A stretch of 15,102 nucleotides of DNA, from NCBI GenBank assembly GCA_964569295.1, contig CAZMVU010000115.1:1-15102 (forward strand), read 5' to 3'. A program made the translations under genes and the position numbers. Below, one piece after another: positions 1-7,294 of this stretch. The notes beneath the pieces were generated by a model. The model worked only from the letters and a program-made list of their open reading frames with translations, was not told where the DNA came from and ran no database searches. The stretch's first letter is position 1. The number at the start of each line of letters is the position of its first letter. The DNA comes from CAZMVU01 sp964569295. Its GTDB lineage: Bacteria; Hydrogenedentota; Hydrogenedentia; Hydrogenedentales; JAGMZX01.

Positions 1-69
1 ACCCGCCCCCGCAACTCCCCTGCCATTCAAGACTTTCAAATTTCGCAATTGGCTCCTGGATCATGTCTA

Positions 70-99
70 TTGCGGATCCGCCACGATTTGGCCTATAGT
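70..99 (+). promoter_or_regulatory. Probable sigma70-type promoter of the outer-membrane barrel gene
   Basis: A -35-like TTGCGG (70-75) and a -10-like TATAGT (94-99) are separated by 18 nt. Transcription would start near 106 and give a leader of about 155 nt before the ATG at 262. The same -10 hexamer occurs upstream of ndk. Read by eye only. Confidence 0.45.
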
Positions 100-261
100 G
101 ACAGCAGTGGCTTACATCACGTCCACCATGGGCGCTTCGGTGTGCGGAAAATCCTCTGCTGTCGGGCAGGAACGGCTCTTTGGGCTGGAACGATTAAAAG
201 CCCCCGCACCCCAAACCACGCCATGGCAGGCAGGTTCTACCCCAAAAAGGAGTGTTGCAGC

Positions 262-1611
262 ATGCGTTGCCTTACGAAAACCACAGCAATCGCCGCACTT
301 GCACTGGCGGTGAGCATCACAGCCCAAGCCGAGTTGCAGAATGTGCTGGTCAACGGCTCGATCCGTATTCGCGGCAATGTCTATGACTTCGACGATGGCC
401 TCCGTGCGGGCGGACAGCGGTGGGATGATAGGGCCTGGGTCGAGCAACGGACACGCCTCGGAGTGCGCGCGGACTTTACGCAGAACGTGAGCAGTTTCAT
501 CGAGTTGGACAGCTATGACACTTGGGGCACGGATTTCCGCTCGGACTATGTGACCGGCGTCGATCGCCGGGCCGGCAGCTTCGACGACGTCGAGGTGTAC
601 CAGGGCTACATCGAGGCCACGGATATGTGGGACACGCCCGTTTACCTGCGCGCCGGCCGCCAGGAAGTGGCCCTCGGCAGCCAATGGCTTATGGGCGTCA
701 ACGACACCAGCGCCTTCTTCCGGGGGCTTTCCTTTGATGGGATCGTCGCCGGCTATGCAACCGACATGGTCGACGTCAAGGCCCTCTGGCTGAAGTTGAA
801 CGAGAACTACGGCGACTTCGGCGATGACGACATCGACTTGTACGGTGTCTACGGCAGCTACCTCGGGCTCGAGGATATTGTACTCGACGCCTACTGGCTG
901 TTCCTGCAGGACGATGCGGCGCGCAGTACGGCCGAGGTCGATATTCACACCGTCGGGCTGCGTGGCGCGGGTGCGCTCGGCGCGTTCGATTTCGAAGCGG
1001 AAGTGGCGTACCAGTTCGGCGAGTACGACTTTCCGGCCCATTGGTGGTGGGATCCCGAATTCGACGTCGACGTCTTCGGTGTCAACCTCCAGGCCGGCTA
1101 TACCTTCGATTTTACCTGGCAACCGCGCGTATTTGCCGGCTTCGCCTGGTTCGAGGGCGCACAGGTGGAGGATGACTCGTGGCCCTTCGACGACAAGGAG
1201 GATAAGGCCAGCTTCAACCGCCTGTTCTCGAATTGGGAATACAGCGAGTTCATCGACAACACGGACCTGAGCAACGCCTTTATCTATCAAGCGGGCCTGA
1301 GCGCCCGGCCCACCGAAAGCCTGCGCCTCGACCTCGTGGCCAGCTATTACCGGAGCGACGAAGCGCGCGACGGGCAGTCCTGCTGCTGGCAGGACGTGGA
1401 TATCGACAAGGATCTGGGCTACGAGCTCGGTCTGTATGCCAACTACGACTACAGCGACGACCTCGCCTTCCGGGCCGGCTATGCCCATTTTTGGGCCGAG
1501 GATGGTCTCGAGGACATCAGCTTCTCTTCCAGCAACGGCCTACAGCCGCTTGCAAGTGATGGCAACGCGGATTTCGATTACTTCTTCTTGGAAACCCTCG
1601 TGTCCTTCTGA
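262..1611 (+). CDS. Outer-membrane beta-barrel protein, alginate-export (AlgE-like) family
   Basis: The product is 449 aa. The ATG at 262 is chosen because an AAGGAG ribosome site lies at 247-252 and the first 23 residues form a classic signal peptide (basic start, Ala/Leu core, AQA before the cleavage point); the open frame to the left of it has no such features. The mature protein alternates polar and aromatic residues, is rich in Asp, Tyr and Trp, and ends in Phe after a hydrophobic strand (FFLETLVSF), the usual signal for BAM-dependent barrel assembly. Overall style matches the alginate-export porin family, which forms monomeric barrels that pass anionic polysaccharides or other solutes across the outer membrane. 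The actual substrate cannot be read from sequence; DUF1302/OprD-like porins are alternatives. It has its own promoter (70-99) and is followed by a strong hairpin. Confidence 0.72.
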   Translation: MRCLTKTTAIAALALAVSITAQAELQNVLVNGSIRIRGNVYDFDDGLRAGGQRWDDRAWVEQRTRLGVRADFTQNVSSFIELDSYDTWGTDFRSDYVTGVDRRAGSFDDVEVYQGYIEATDMWDTPVYLRAGRQEVALGSQWLMGVNDTSAFFRGLSFDGIVAGYATDMVDVKALWLKLNENYGDFGDDDIDLYGVYGSYLGLEDIVLDAYWLFLQDDAARSTAEVDIHTVGLRGAGALGAFDFEAEVAYQFGEYDFPAHWWWDPEFDVDVFGVNLQAGYTFDFTWQPRVFAGFAWFEGAQVEDDSWPFDDKEDKASFNRLFSNWEYSEFIDNTDLSNAFIYQAGLSARPTESLRLDLVASYYRSDEARDGQSCCWQDVDIDKDLGYELGLYANYDYSDDLAFRAGYAHFWAEDGLEDISFSSSNGLQPLASDGNADFDYFFLETLVSF

Positions 1612-1630
1612 CCCGAACCAAAGATCCCTG

Positions 1631-1661
1631 CAAGCCCCCCGGCCTATACCCGGGGGGCTTG
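1631..1661 (+). terminator. Hairpin terminator after the barrel gene
   Basis: A perfect 12-bp stem (CAAGCCCCCCGG at 1631-1642 with its complement at 1650-1661) encloses a 7-nt loop and starts 20 nt after the stop codon. There is no clean T-run after it, so it is a strong hairpin but not a textbook intrinsic terminator. Confidence 0.65.
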
Positions 1662-1683
1662 CTTATATCCCGCCGTTCGCTGT

Positions 1684-1713
1684 TTGCACCCGCTTGCGGC
1701 TATCGCCTATCGT
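1684..1713 (+). promoter_or_regulatory. Possible promoter of the sulfatase maturase gene
   Basis: TTGCAC (1684-1689), 18 nt, then TATCGT (1708-1713). The -35 is identical to those before ndk and brnT, but the -10 matches only four of six positions. A start near 1720 would leave a leader of about 75 nt. Confidence 0.35.
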
Positions 1714-1795
1714 ACTGGCCGCGGTGACGGAAAACCGGTGGCAAAGCGCGCGCCATCGCTCCTCCGGCCGCCGGCGAACGACACAAGGAAGAACC

Positions 1796-3091
1796 ATGCC
1801 CTTTCATGTAATGGCCAAGCCCATCGGCCCTATCTGCAACCTGGACTGCCAGTACTGCTTCTACCTGGAGAAGGAAAACCTGCACCCGGGCAAGAAGAGC
1901 TGGGCCATGTCCCCCGAGGTCCGCGAGAGCTTCATCCGCCAGTACATTGAAGGCCAGCACACGCCCGAGGTCACCTTCGCCTGGCAGGGCGGCGAACCCA
2001 CGCTGCTCGGGCTCGACTTCTTCCGCGAGGTCGTTGCGTTGCAGGAGAAGTACGCCGGCGGCAAGCTCATCCACAACACGTTCCAGACCAACGGCGTGCT
2101 TATCAACGACGACTGGGCCGCCTTCTTCAAAGAGCATGATTTCCTTATCGGCCTGTCCATCGACGGACCGGAGGAATTCCACAACAAGTACCGCCTCGAC
2201 AAGGGCGGGCATGGTTCCTTCCAAAAGACGATGCGCGGCCTCGAGTGCCTCGCCAAGCACGAAGTCGAGTTCAACACACTCACGTGCGTACAGCGCCACA
2301 ACAGCTACCACCCCCTCGAGGTCTACCATTTCCTCAAGGAGGCCGGCAGCGGCTTCATGCAGTTCATCCCCATCGTCGAGCGGCGTTCCGACGCCCCCAC
2401 CGAAGCCGGTCTCACCCTGGTCACACCGGACGAACCGGAGGCCCACGTGACCGAGTGGTCCGTGCAGCCCAAGCAGTACGGCCTCTTCCTCAGTACCATC
2501 TTCGACGAGTGGGTCCGCAACGACGTCGCCCGCTACTACGTGCAGATCATCGACGCCACCCTGCCCGGTTGGCTCGGAGAATCCCCGAGCTTGTGTGTGT
2601 TCCGGCCCACCTGCGGCGACGCGATGGCCCTCGAGCACAACGGCGACCTCTACGCCTGTGACCATTTTGTATACCCCGAGTACCACCTCGGCAACATCAT
2701 CGAGGACGGCCTCGACAAAAGCGCCCTCGCCGAAAAGCAGCAGAAATTCGGCCAGGACAAACAAGACACACTCCCCGCCTATTGCCGCAACTGCGAGGTT
2801 CGGTTCGCCTGCAACGGGGAATGCCCCAAACACCGGTTCATCAAGACCCCCGACGGCGAACCCGGGCTGAACTACCTGTGCGCGGGGTACAAGCACTTCT
2901 TCAACCACATCGATCCCTATATGCGCTTCATGGCCAACGAACTCCGCCAGGGCCGTCCGCCCGCAAACGTCATGCGGTGGGCCAAGGAACGGGATCTCCA
3001 AGCCAAAGGCCGCACCGCCCCCGGCCCGAACGACCCCTGCCTGTGCGGCAGCGGAAAAAAGTTCAAGAAGTGCTGCGGCAAGCTCACGTAG
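1796..3091 (+). CDS. Anaerobic sulfatase-maturating enzyme (radical SAM/SPASM) with SEC-C tail
   Basis: The product is 431 aa; the ATG at 1796 has AAGGAAG at 1785-1791 and opens directly on the radical SAM core. The CxxxCxxC cluster motif is C14, C18, C21 and the SAM-contacting GGEP motif is at 65-68. A C-terminal SPASM-type set of cysteines (C257, C263, C278, C320, C323, C329, C333, C352) would hold two auxiliary [4Fe-4S] clusters, and the Asp after C278 sits where the general base of characterised anSMEs lies. Such enzymes oxidise a Cys or Ser of type I sulfatases to formylglycine in the cytoplasm before export. Residues 413-428 form an extra SEC-C zinc motif (C415, C417, C426, C427), as in SecA tails. 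No sulfatase gene is adjacent, so it would act in trans on sulfatases encoded elsewhere. Confidence 0.9.
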   Translation: MPFHVMAKPIGPICNLDCQYCFYLEKENLHPGKKSWAMSPEVRESFIRQYIEGQHTPEVTFAWQGGEPTLLGLDFFREVVALQEKYAGGKLIHNTFQTNGVLINDDWAAFFKEHDFLIGLSIDGPEEFHNKYRLDKGGHGSFQKTMRGLECLAKHEVEFNTLTCVQRHNSYHPLEVYHFLKEAGSGFMQFIPIVERRSDAPTEAGLTLVTPDEPEAHVTEWSVQPKQYGLFLSTIFDEWVRNDVARYYVQIIDATLPGWLGESPSLCVFRPTCGDAMALEHNGDLYACDHFVYPEYHLGNIIEDGLDKSALAEKQQKFGQDKQDTLPAYCRNCEVRFACNGECPKHRFIKTPDGEPGLNYLCAGYKHFFNHIDPYMRFMANELRQGRPPANVMRWAKERDLQAKGRTAPGPNDPCLCGSGKKFKKCCGKLT

Positions 3092-3105
3092 CGCATTTGC
3101 CCGCC

Positions 3106-4116
3106 CTACCGCATACGGTCGTGAAGGCGCTTTAGCCCCCAGATGTTGGCTTGGAGGTGCGTGGCGAGGATGGGGTCTTCGTCGGTGAGGTGGTTGCAGT
3201 GGGCCATGGCACGATCGAAGGCGCAGGCCTCGGCACACACATGCACCATGAGCAACCGCCCCATGTGGTGATCGGGGTGCGTTTCCAGGAGGGCATCCAG
3301 GTGTGCCTGGGCTTTCTCGAGATCGCCCCGGTGATACGCGCGCAATGCCCGCCGAAACGGGGTTGGCTCGCGTATGAGCGGGCCGCGGCGCACCAGCGGC
3401 TCGAGCAGGTGGAGCAACGGCGGCGCCGCCAGCAACAGGTAAATCCAGCGCGGAAAGGACGGGCCCACGCCCGCCAGCCGCAATGACTCGAACAGCAGCA
3501 GGACCACATAGAGCACGAAAGAAACCGCGAGGCCCTTTACCAGCGCGATACGGTACGGGCGTGGCCGCCGCCACAGGTGGCTCATGCGCACCGGGTAGGG
3601 GAGGTGCGTTTCGACGGCGCCGATCTGGCCCGACAGATACGCCACGAGGTCATCGAGTGTGGGGGTGTTCCCCGGACGGCGCCAGAAGGCGACGGAGAAG
3701 GGGTAGGCATTGTTGGCGATGCGCAGTTCGGTCACCGGCTCGATCACGAAAAAGCGCGCCAGCGCCCACACGCCGCTCGCGAGCGCGGTTATGAGCAACG
3801 CCGTCAGGGCGAGGCCAATCCACAGGTCGCCGGGTTCATGAGGCGCCATGTAGAACACGAGCAGCACCAGGGGCAACGCGAACAAGGCCGCCGCCATGAG
3901 CCCAAGCAGCCCATGCCACAGCCGGCGCATATCGCGTTTGTACTTCTGATGCACGCGCACCCACTCGACCGGAATGAACAGCGAGGCGGAGGTCACCCAG
4001 GACTCGCGCCGGTAGATGAGGATCGAGCCGCGCAATTCGAGCCATGCCCGGCCCGGCTTGCCCACAGGGGTCACCGGTATTGGGCCGATTGCATTCATGT
4101 TGGGTCCGTTCTTCAT
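3106..4116 (-). CDS. Unrecognised membrane protein with TPR-like C-terminus
   Basis: I do not recognise this 336-aa protein. It is convergent with the maturase gene (14 nt between stop codons). The N-terminal 65 residues are soluble and beta-like, followed by hydrophobic segments at about 69-90, 97-125, 191-210 and 224-242, so four membrane helices are likely. Residues about 250-330 are helical, with an alternating Ala/Leu pattern resembling TPR-type repeats (RALRAYHRGDLEKAQAHLDA). The start is uncertain: the first ATG (4116) has no clear ribosome site, and a second in-frame ATG lies six codons on, at 4098. Coding is supported by the long open frame with coherent hydrophobic segments, although both strands are open in several frames here because of high GC. 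It may be a membrane-anchored assembly or scaffold protein, but no function can be assigned. Confidence 0.75.
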   Translation of the reverse strand: MKNGPNMNAIGPIPVTPVGKPGRAWLELRGSILIYRRESWVTSASLFIPVEWVRVHQKYKRDMRRLWHGLLGLMAAALFALPLVLLVFYMAPHEPGDLWIGLALTALLITALASGVWALARFFVIEPVTELRIANNAYPFSVAFWRRPGNTPTLDDLVAYLSGQIGAVETHLPYPVRMSHLWRRPRPYRIALVKGLAVSFVLYVVLLLFESLRLAGVGPSFPRWIYLLLAAPPLLHLLEPLVRRGPLIREPTPFRRALRAYHRGDLEKAQAHLDALLETHPDHHMGRLLMVHVCAEACAFDRAMAHCNHLTDEDPILATHLQANIWGLKRLHDRMR

Positions 4117-4246
4117 TCACACACGTGTAATGATACCAGATAATCGCCGCGTATGAGACAGGCGTGGCTGACGCTTCGCGCTGCGTATCCTCGACGGCGG
4201 CGGGGCCCGGCTATCGCCCAAGTCATCTTCTTGCCGCGTCCTGAAC

Positions 4247-4275
4247 TTGATAGCGGCTGCCGCATTCCGGATAAT
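4247..4275 (+). promoter_or_regulatory. Probable promoter of the DUF1638 gene
   Basis: TTGATA (4247-4252), 17 nt, GATAAT (4270-4275). The predicted start (about 4282) falls only a few bases before the ATG at 4286, so the mRNA would have almost no leader, consistent with the lack of a ribosome site. Confidence 0.5.
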
Positions 4276-4285
4276 ACGGTATTCC

Positions 4286-5041
4286 ATGAACGATCCAGCA
4301 AGCGCATCCGGACTTCCAGCCCGACAGCGGCGATTCTACCTGGTCAGTTGCCACGTGCTCTGGCGCGAGTTGTGCCATTTCGCCGCGCGTTCACGCCACG
4401 TGTTCGACTTCCATTTCCTCGAGCAAGGGCTGCACAATACGCCGGACGAACTGCGGCGGCGGTTGCAAGAAGCCATCGACGCCGCGCCGGAACAGGCCGA
4501 GGCCGTGCTCATCGGCTATGGCCTGTGCAGCAACGGCATTGTGGGAATAACTGCGCGGGACAAGCCGCTCGTGGTCATGCGCGGACACGACTGCATCACC
4601 TTTCTGCTCGGCAGCAAGGTGCGCTACCGGGAATACTTCGACGCCCACCCCGGCACCTACTGGTATTCGCCCGGCTGGATCGACACGAATACCCAGCCCG
4701 GCAAGGAGCGCTACGAACGCCTGCTCGCCCAGTACACGGAAACCTATGGCGAGGAAAACGCGGCCTTCCTCATGGAAGCGGAGCAGGGCTGGTTCTCGAA
4801 CTACAACAACGCCGCCTATGTCGACCTTGGCTTTGGTGACGGCGCCCCCTTCCGCGCCTATACCAAGGCGTGCGCGGACTACCTGAACTGGGACTGCGAC
4901 ATGCTCGAGGGCGAACCGCGGCTTGTCGTCGATTTTCTCGATGGCCGCTGGAACGACGAGGATTTTCTCGTCGTTCCGCCAGGCCATCAGATTCAACCCA
5001 CCCACGACGAGCGCATTATTCAAGCGGCGCCCGCGCCGTGA
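4286..5041 (+). CDS. DUF1638 domain protein
   Basis: The product is 251 aa. Its body matches the DUF1638 style: an opening strand with a conserved Cys (LVSCHVLWREL, C22), a helical stretch, then the glycine-rich GYGLCSNGIVGI segment (77-88) and RGHDCITFLLGS (99-110), followed by a Trp/Tyr-rich C-terminal half. The conserved cysteines and histidine could bind metal or cofactor; the function of the family is not established to my knowledge. Members are often reported near corrinoid-dependent methyltransferase genes, but none is present here. The ATG at 4286 is preferred over the upstream in-frame ATG at 4247 because the promoter-like TTGATA/GATAAT overlaps the latter and the conserved part starts near residue 17. 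Confidence 0.8.
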   Translation: MNDPASASGLPARQRRFYLVSCHVLWRELCHFAARSRHVFDFHFLEQGLHNTPDELRRRLQEAIDAAPEQAEAVLIGYGLCSNGIVGITARDKPLVVMRGHDCITFLLGSKVRYREYFDAHPGTYWYSPGWIDTNTQPGKERYERLLAQYTETYGEENAAFLMEAEQGWFSNYNNAAYVDLGFGDGAPFRAYTKACADYLNWDCDMLEGEPRLVVDFLDGRWNDEDFLVVPPGHQIQPTHDERIIQAAPAP

Positions 5042-5056
5042 TACCGCCCGAACGTG

Positions 5057-5074
5057 CCGGGAGCCGCGGCCCGG
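5057..5074 (+). terminator. Weak hairpin after the DUF1638 gene
   Basis: Five base pairs (CCGGG at 5057-5061 with CCCGG at 5070-5074) within a very GC-rich stretch 15 nt after the stop codon. No T-run follows. It could end the DUF1638 transcript but is marginal. Confidence 0.25.
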
Positions 5075-5117
5075 GTTGACTCGCGCGAGGCACCATGAAC
5101 CGGGGCTGTCTTGCCTG

Positions 5118-5123
5118 TATAAT
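5118..5123 (+). promoter_or_regulatory. Perfect -10 hexamer before the zinc-ribbon gene
   Basis: TATAAT at 5118-5123 lies 18 nt before the ATG at 5142. No convincing -35 is visible at 16-18 nt spacing, so recognition would rely on the -10 alone. Confidence 0.35.
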
Positions 5124-5141
5124 GCCGGCCGAGGACTGGCC

Positions 5142-5357
5142 ATGATCATCATTTTCGGAGCAACTACCAAAGATAGTAACGTAGGCAGTGGCACGTTCCA
5201 CTGTCCCGTGTGCCGGCAGGAGCGCCCCTACATCGAGAAGCAGGTCCGGCGCTACGTATCCCTGTTTTTCATCCCCGTGCTGCCGCTGGACAAGCAAGGG
5301 CGCTACGTCGTGTGCCAGGGCTGCGGCGCCAGGCACGATGCGCGCATCCTGAGATGA
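5142..5357 (+). CDS. Small zinc-ribbon protein
   Basis: The product is 71 aa. It has one zinc-binding knuckle, CPVC (C21, C24), a central hydrophobic strand-turn (LFFIPVLPL, 41-49), and a second knuckle, CQGC (C58, C61), the arrangement of small zinc-ribbon family proteins in which two CxxC pairs bind one zinc. GAGGAC at 5131-5136 is a plausible ribosome site 5 nt before the ATG. The central FIPV(L/I)PL stretch is typical of the family. Cellular role unknown; a nucleic acid or protein contact is usual for zinc ribbons. It is a single gene between DUF1638 and ndk. Confidence 0.8.
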   Translation: MIIIFGATTKDSNVGSGTFHCPVCRQERPYIEKQVRRYVSLFFIPVLPLDKQGRYVVCQGCGARHDARILR

Positions 5358-5445
5358 GTCGAGTATGCGTGCGCCGCAATGCCTGCAACAACGCGTGGGC
5401 AACGGAGATCGGCGCCTGAGCACGGGCCCACGGGCCGTTCATGGT

Positions 5446-5475
5446 TTGCACGGGGCACCGGCTGTTTGTTATAGT
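5446..5475 (+). promoter_or_regulatory. Probable ndk promoter
   Basis: TTGCAC (5446-5451), 18 nt, TATAGT (5470-5475). Transcription from about 5482 gives a GC-rich leader of about 150 nt before the GTG at 5631. The leader contains a short CCCCC/GGGGG hairpin around 5523-5542; no known riboswitch was recognised. Confidence 0.55.
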
Positions 5476-5630
5476 CCCTGCGCTATGCGCGCACCGGGGG
5501 CGTGTGCCATGCTGTTTTTGGTCCCCCGTCCGCGGCTGGGGGTATGTCCTGCTCCCGCGGCTTGCGTAGGGCGCCTCTTGCCGTTGCGTCCAACGAGAAC
5601 CTTCACGCAACCTTTCGGAGTAGCCGGATT

Positions 5631-6080
5631 GTGAGTGAGCGAACTTTTGTGATGGTGAAGCCCGACGGCGTGGGCCGGCGGTTGGTGGGGGAGTGCATCG
5701 CGCGCTATGAACGGCGCGGCCTCAAACTGGTGAGCATGCGCCTCACGCGCATCTCGCAGGATGTGGCGGAGCAACACTACGCCGAACACAAAGACAAGCC
5801 ATTTTTCGGCGGCCTTGTGGGCTTTATTACCTCGGGGCCCGTGGTGTTGATGGTGTGGGAAGGCATGGACGCTGTGGCGCAGGTGCGCAAGATGAACGGC
5901 GCCACCAACTGCGCCGAGGCCGATGTAGGCACCATTCGCGGCGACCACGGCCTCAGCCTGCAGTGCAACGTGGTGCATGCCTCCGACTCGGTCGAGACGG
6001 CCCAGCGTGAGATCGCGTTGTACTTTGACGAGAAAGAATTGCTGCGTTACCCAATGCCCGACGACGCCTGGCTCAGCTAG
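5631..6080 (+). CDS. ndk: Nucleoside-diphosphate kinase
   Basis: The product is 149 aa, close to the usual length of about 140. Ndk moves the terminal phosphate of ATP to other (d)NDPs through a phospho-histidine, balancing nucleotide pools in the cytoplasm. The hallmarks are visible: the opening RTFVMVKPDGV, the substrate-loop region ending in MNGATN, the GTIRGDHG segment, and the active-site histidine in NVVHASDS. The GTG at 5631 is chosen because GGAG lies at 5617-5620 and conserved sequence begins at residue 3; the frame is open upstream to an ATG at 5502, but that part shows no family resemblance. It appears to be transcribed alone from the promoter at 5446-5475. Confidence 0.95.
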   Translation: MSERTFVMVKPDGVGRRLVGECIARYERRGLKLVSMRLTRISQDVAEQHYAEHKDKPFFGGLVGFITSGPVVLMVWEGMDAVAQVRKMNGATNCAEADVGTIRGDHGLSLQCNVVHASDSVETAQREIALYFDEKELLRYPMPDDAWLS

Positions 6081-6104
6081 GCCGGTCGTGGCGGGCGTTT
6101 CAGT

Positions 6105-6110
6105 TATATT
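6105..6110 (+). promoter_or_regulatory. Possible -10 element before the bS22-like gene
   Basis: TATATT at 6105-6110 within GTTATATT, the same octamer as upstream of the ATPase pseudogene (6983-6990). No good -35 is seen at the right distance. It lies 39 nt before the TTG start. Confidence 0.35.
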
Positions 6111-6148
6111 CGACGGGACCGGCGGCCGGTCTTGCAGGAGGTTGTATC

Positions 6149-6238
6149 TTGGCAGGTGGAAGAAAAGTCCGGAAGACCAAAATTAACAAGCACAAGCGTA
6201 AGAAGAAGCGCAGGCAGAACCGGCACAAGAACAAATAG
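6149..6238 (+). CDS. 29-residue bS22/AURKAIP1-COX24-like small basic protein
   Basis: This tiny gene encodes 29 aa, of which about 18 are Lys, Arg or His (MAGGRKVRKTKINKHKRKKK at the start, then RRQNRHKNK). It is read from a TTG at 6149, with a perfect AGGAGG ribosome site at 6136-6141, 7 nt upstream. The pattern K-x-K-x-x-K-H-K-R-K-K, followed by Arg/Asn/Lys, resembles the AURKAIP1/COX24 domain, known in bacteria as the very small ribosomal protein bS22 and in mitochondria as mS38. By analogy it would insert into the small ribosomal subunit near the decoding region; this is family inference. It sits between ndk and a terminator-like hairpin. Confidence 0.72.
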   Translation: MAGGRKVRKTKINKHKRKKKRRQNRHKNK

Positions 6239-6280
6239 GCCCGGCTCGGCGCTAACACACATCCCCAGATTCTAATGTGT

Positions 6281-6308
6281 AACCGGCTTGCTACGCGGTA
6301 AGCCGGTT
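6281..6308 (+). terminator. Hairpin after the bS22-like gene
   Basis: A perfect 9-bp stem (AACCGGCTT at 6281-6289, complement at 6300-6308) with a 10-nt loop, 42 nt after the stop codon. No T-run follows. It also lies about 70 nt before the DUF1844 start, so it separates the two units. Confidence 0.5.
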
Positions 6309-6379
6309 GTACGTGTATACGTGAACCCGGCCGCACCGGCTTAACGCGCCGGCTATGCCAGGCAGACCAGGAGCACATC

Positions 6380-6886
6380 ATGGCGGACGAAGAACGCAAG
6401 ATAATTGTCGACGAAGACTGGAAGGCACGCGCACAGCGCGAGAAGGAAGAAGCGCGCCGCAAGAGGGAACAAGAGAAGGCCGAGCAAGAGACGGCCGCCC
6501 CGGGCGCAGGGGCAGGGGCCGCAGCGGCCCCGGCCCAGCAAGCCGCCGACCAGAGCGAAGAGGGTGAAGAAGCCCAGGGCCCGAGCTTCATGGCGCTGGT
6601 ATCAAGCCTTGCCGCGCAGTGCATGTTCGCCCTTGGAGTCCTTGTGCCACGCGACACGCAGCAAGTTTACGTCAACCTCGACGAAGCCCGCTACACCATC
6701 GAGTTGATCAATATTCTGCGCGACAAAACCCAGGGCAACCTGACCAAAGAGGAATCGGACCAGCTCGAGGCGACCATGACCGAATTGCAGCAGGTCTTTG
6801 CCGCGCGGGTGCAGCAGGCGCAAGAGCAGGCCATGAACCAGGCGGGCATCGATCCCTCGACCCTCAAGGGCCAGCCGCCGCAGTAA
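6380..6886 (+). CDS. DUF1844 domain protein
   Basis: The product is 168 aa. Residues 1-66 are charged and low-complexity (Lys/Arg/Glu coiled region, then an Ala/Gly/Pro linker). Residues about 68-145 are the DUF1844 domain: a hydrophobic helix (FMALVSSLAAQCMFALGV), the conserved NLDEARYTIELINILRDKTQGN block (split here at 99-120), and an acidic helix LTKEESDQLEATMTEL. The start is secured by AGGAG at 6369-6373. DUF1844 proteins are small, function unknown, common in deltaproteobacteria, planctomycetes and related phyla, often as single genes; membrane association of the central helix is possible. A strong hairpin follows. Confidence 0.88.
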   Translation: MADEERKIIVDEDWKARAQREKEEARRKREQEKAEQETAAPGAGAGAAAAPAQQAADQSEEGEEAQGPSFMALVSSLAAQCMFALGVLVPRDTQQVYVNLDEARYTIELINILRDKTQGNLTKEESDQLEATMTELQQVFAARVQQAQEQAMNQAGIDPSTLKGQPPQ

Positions 6887-6924
6887 GTAGCCCTACACCA
6901 TCCCCAAATCCCCGAACCATACCA

Positions 6925-6956
6925 AACGCCCGGCGTCCTCGTGGATGCCGGGCGTT
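6925..6956 (+). terminator. Hairpin terminator after the DUF1844 gene
   Basis: AACGCCCGGC (6925-6934) pairs perfectly with 6947-6956, and the stem continues as GTCC/GGAT (one G-T pair) to a 4-nt loop, 14 pairs in all. It starts 38 nt after the stop codon. Only TT follows, so no true T-run. Confidence 0.6.
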
Positions 6957-6962
6957 CGTCGC

Positions 6963-6990
6963 TTGGGAAATGTTGGGCGTCTGTTATATT
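6963..6990 (+). promoter_or_regulatory. Possible promoter of the decayed ATPase gene
   Basis: TTGGGA (6963-6968), 16 nt, TATATT (6985-6990). It lies just upstream of the ATPase remnant and is probably its original promoter. Confidence 0.35.
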
Positions 6991-7030
6991 GTCCTTGAAA
7001 CGGATCAGCCGCAACCGAAATGAGAACACC

Positions 7031-7294
7031 CTGTCCGAACCACGCACTATCCAAGGCTTCGGCGGCCTCGATGAGATCGTCTTCGACCTCAACCGCTTCA
7101 ACCTGCTCATCGGCTCCCAGGCCGGCGGAAAGCGTGTTTGTGCGTAGCTGTGCTATTTCTTTAAGCCGATTTTCCAAGAAATGCCACATGCGATTGAGAA
7201 TGCGAGATCCTTCCAGACATTCCAGGATATCCAACTTGAGCGAGTCCGGCAATTCTTCAGCCCAAAGAATTTGGCCGAACATGAATTCAAGTAA
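7031..7294 (+). pseudogene. N-terminal remnant of an AAA-type ATPase
   Basis: In one frame the sequence reads TIQGFGGLDEIVFDLNRF, then NLLIGSQAGGKRVCA, then an in-frame TAG (7145-7147), and continues in the same frame with LCYFFKPIFQEMPHAIENAR and SFQTFQDIQLERVRQFFSPK up to a TAA (7292-7294). This is the N-terminus of an AAA/ABC-like ATPase of the kind found in defence and overcoming-lysogeny systems. The Walker A loop, normally GPQASGKS, is altered to GSQAGGKR, the codon after CA (Lys in relatives as I recall them) is a stop, and the rest of the gene is missing. The absence of a clear ATG also fits decay. Further in-frame stops follow and no homology can be seen after 7294. Confidence 0.65.

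Noticed and set aside
49..261. Extension of the barrel protein to an upstream start at 49
   Set aside because: The extra 71 residues have no porin or signal character, the promoter at 70-99 lies inside them, and a strong ribosome site and signal peptide mark the ATG at 262.
6890..6978. A second attC-like site (GCCCTAC ... GTTGGGC) around the DUF1844 terminator
   Set aside because: The conserved AAC in the left box is lost, the inner boxes are short and their spacing irregular, and the central hairpin is explained as a terminator. It is far from intI with no cassette structure.
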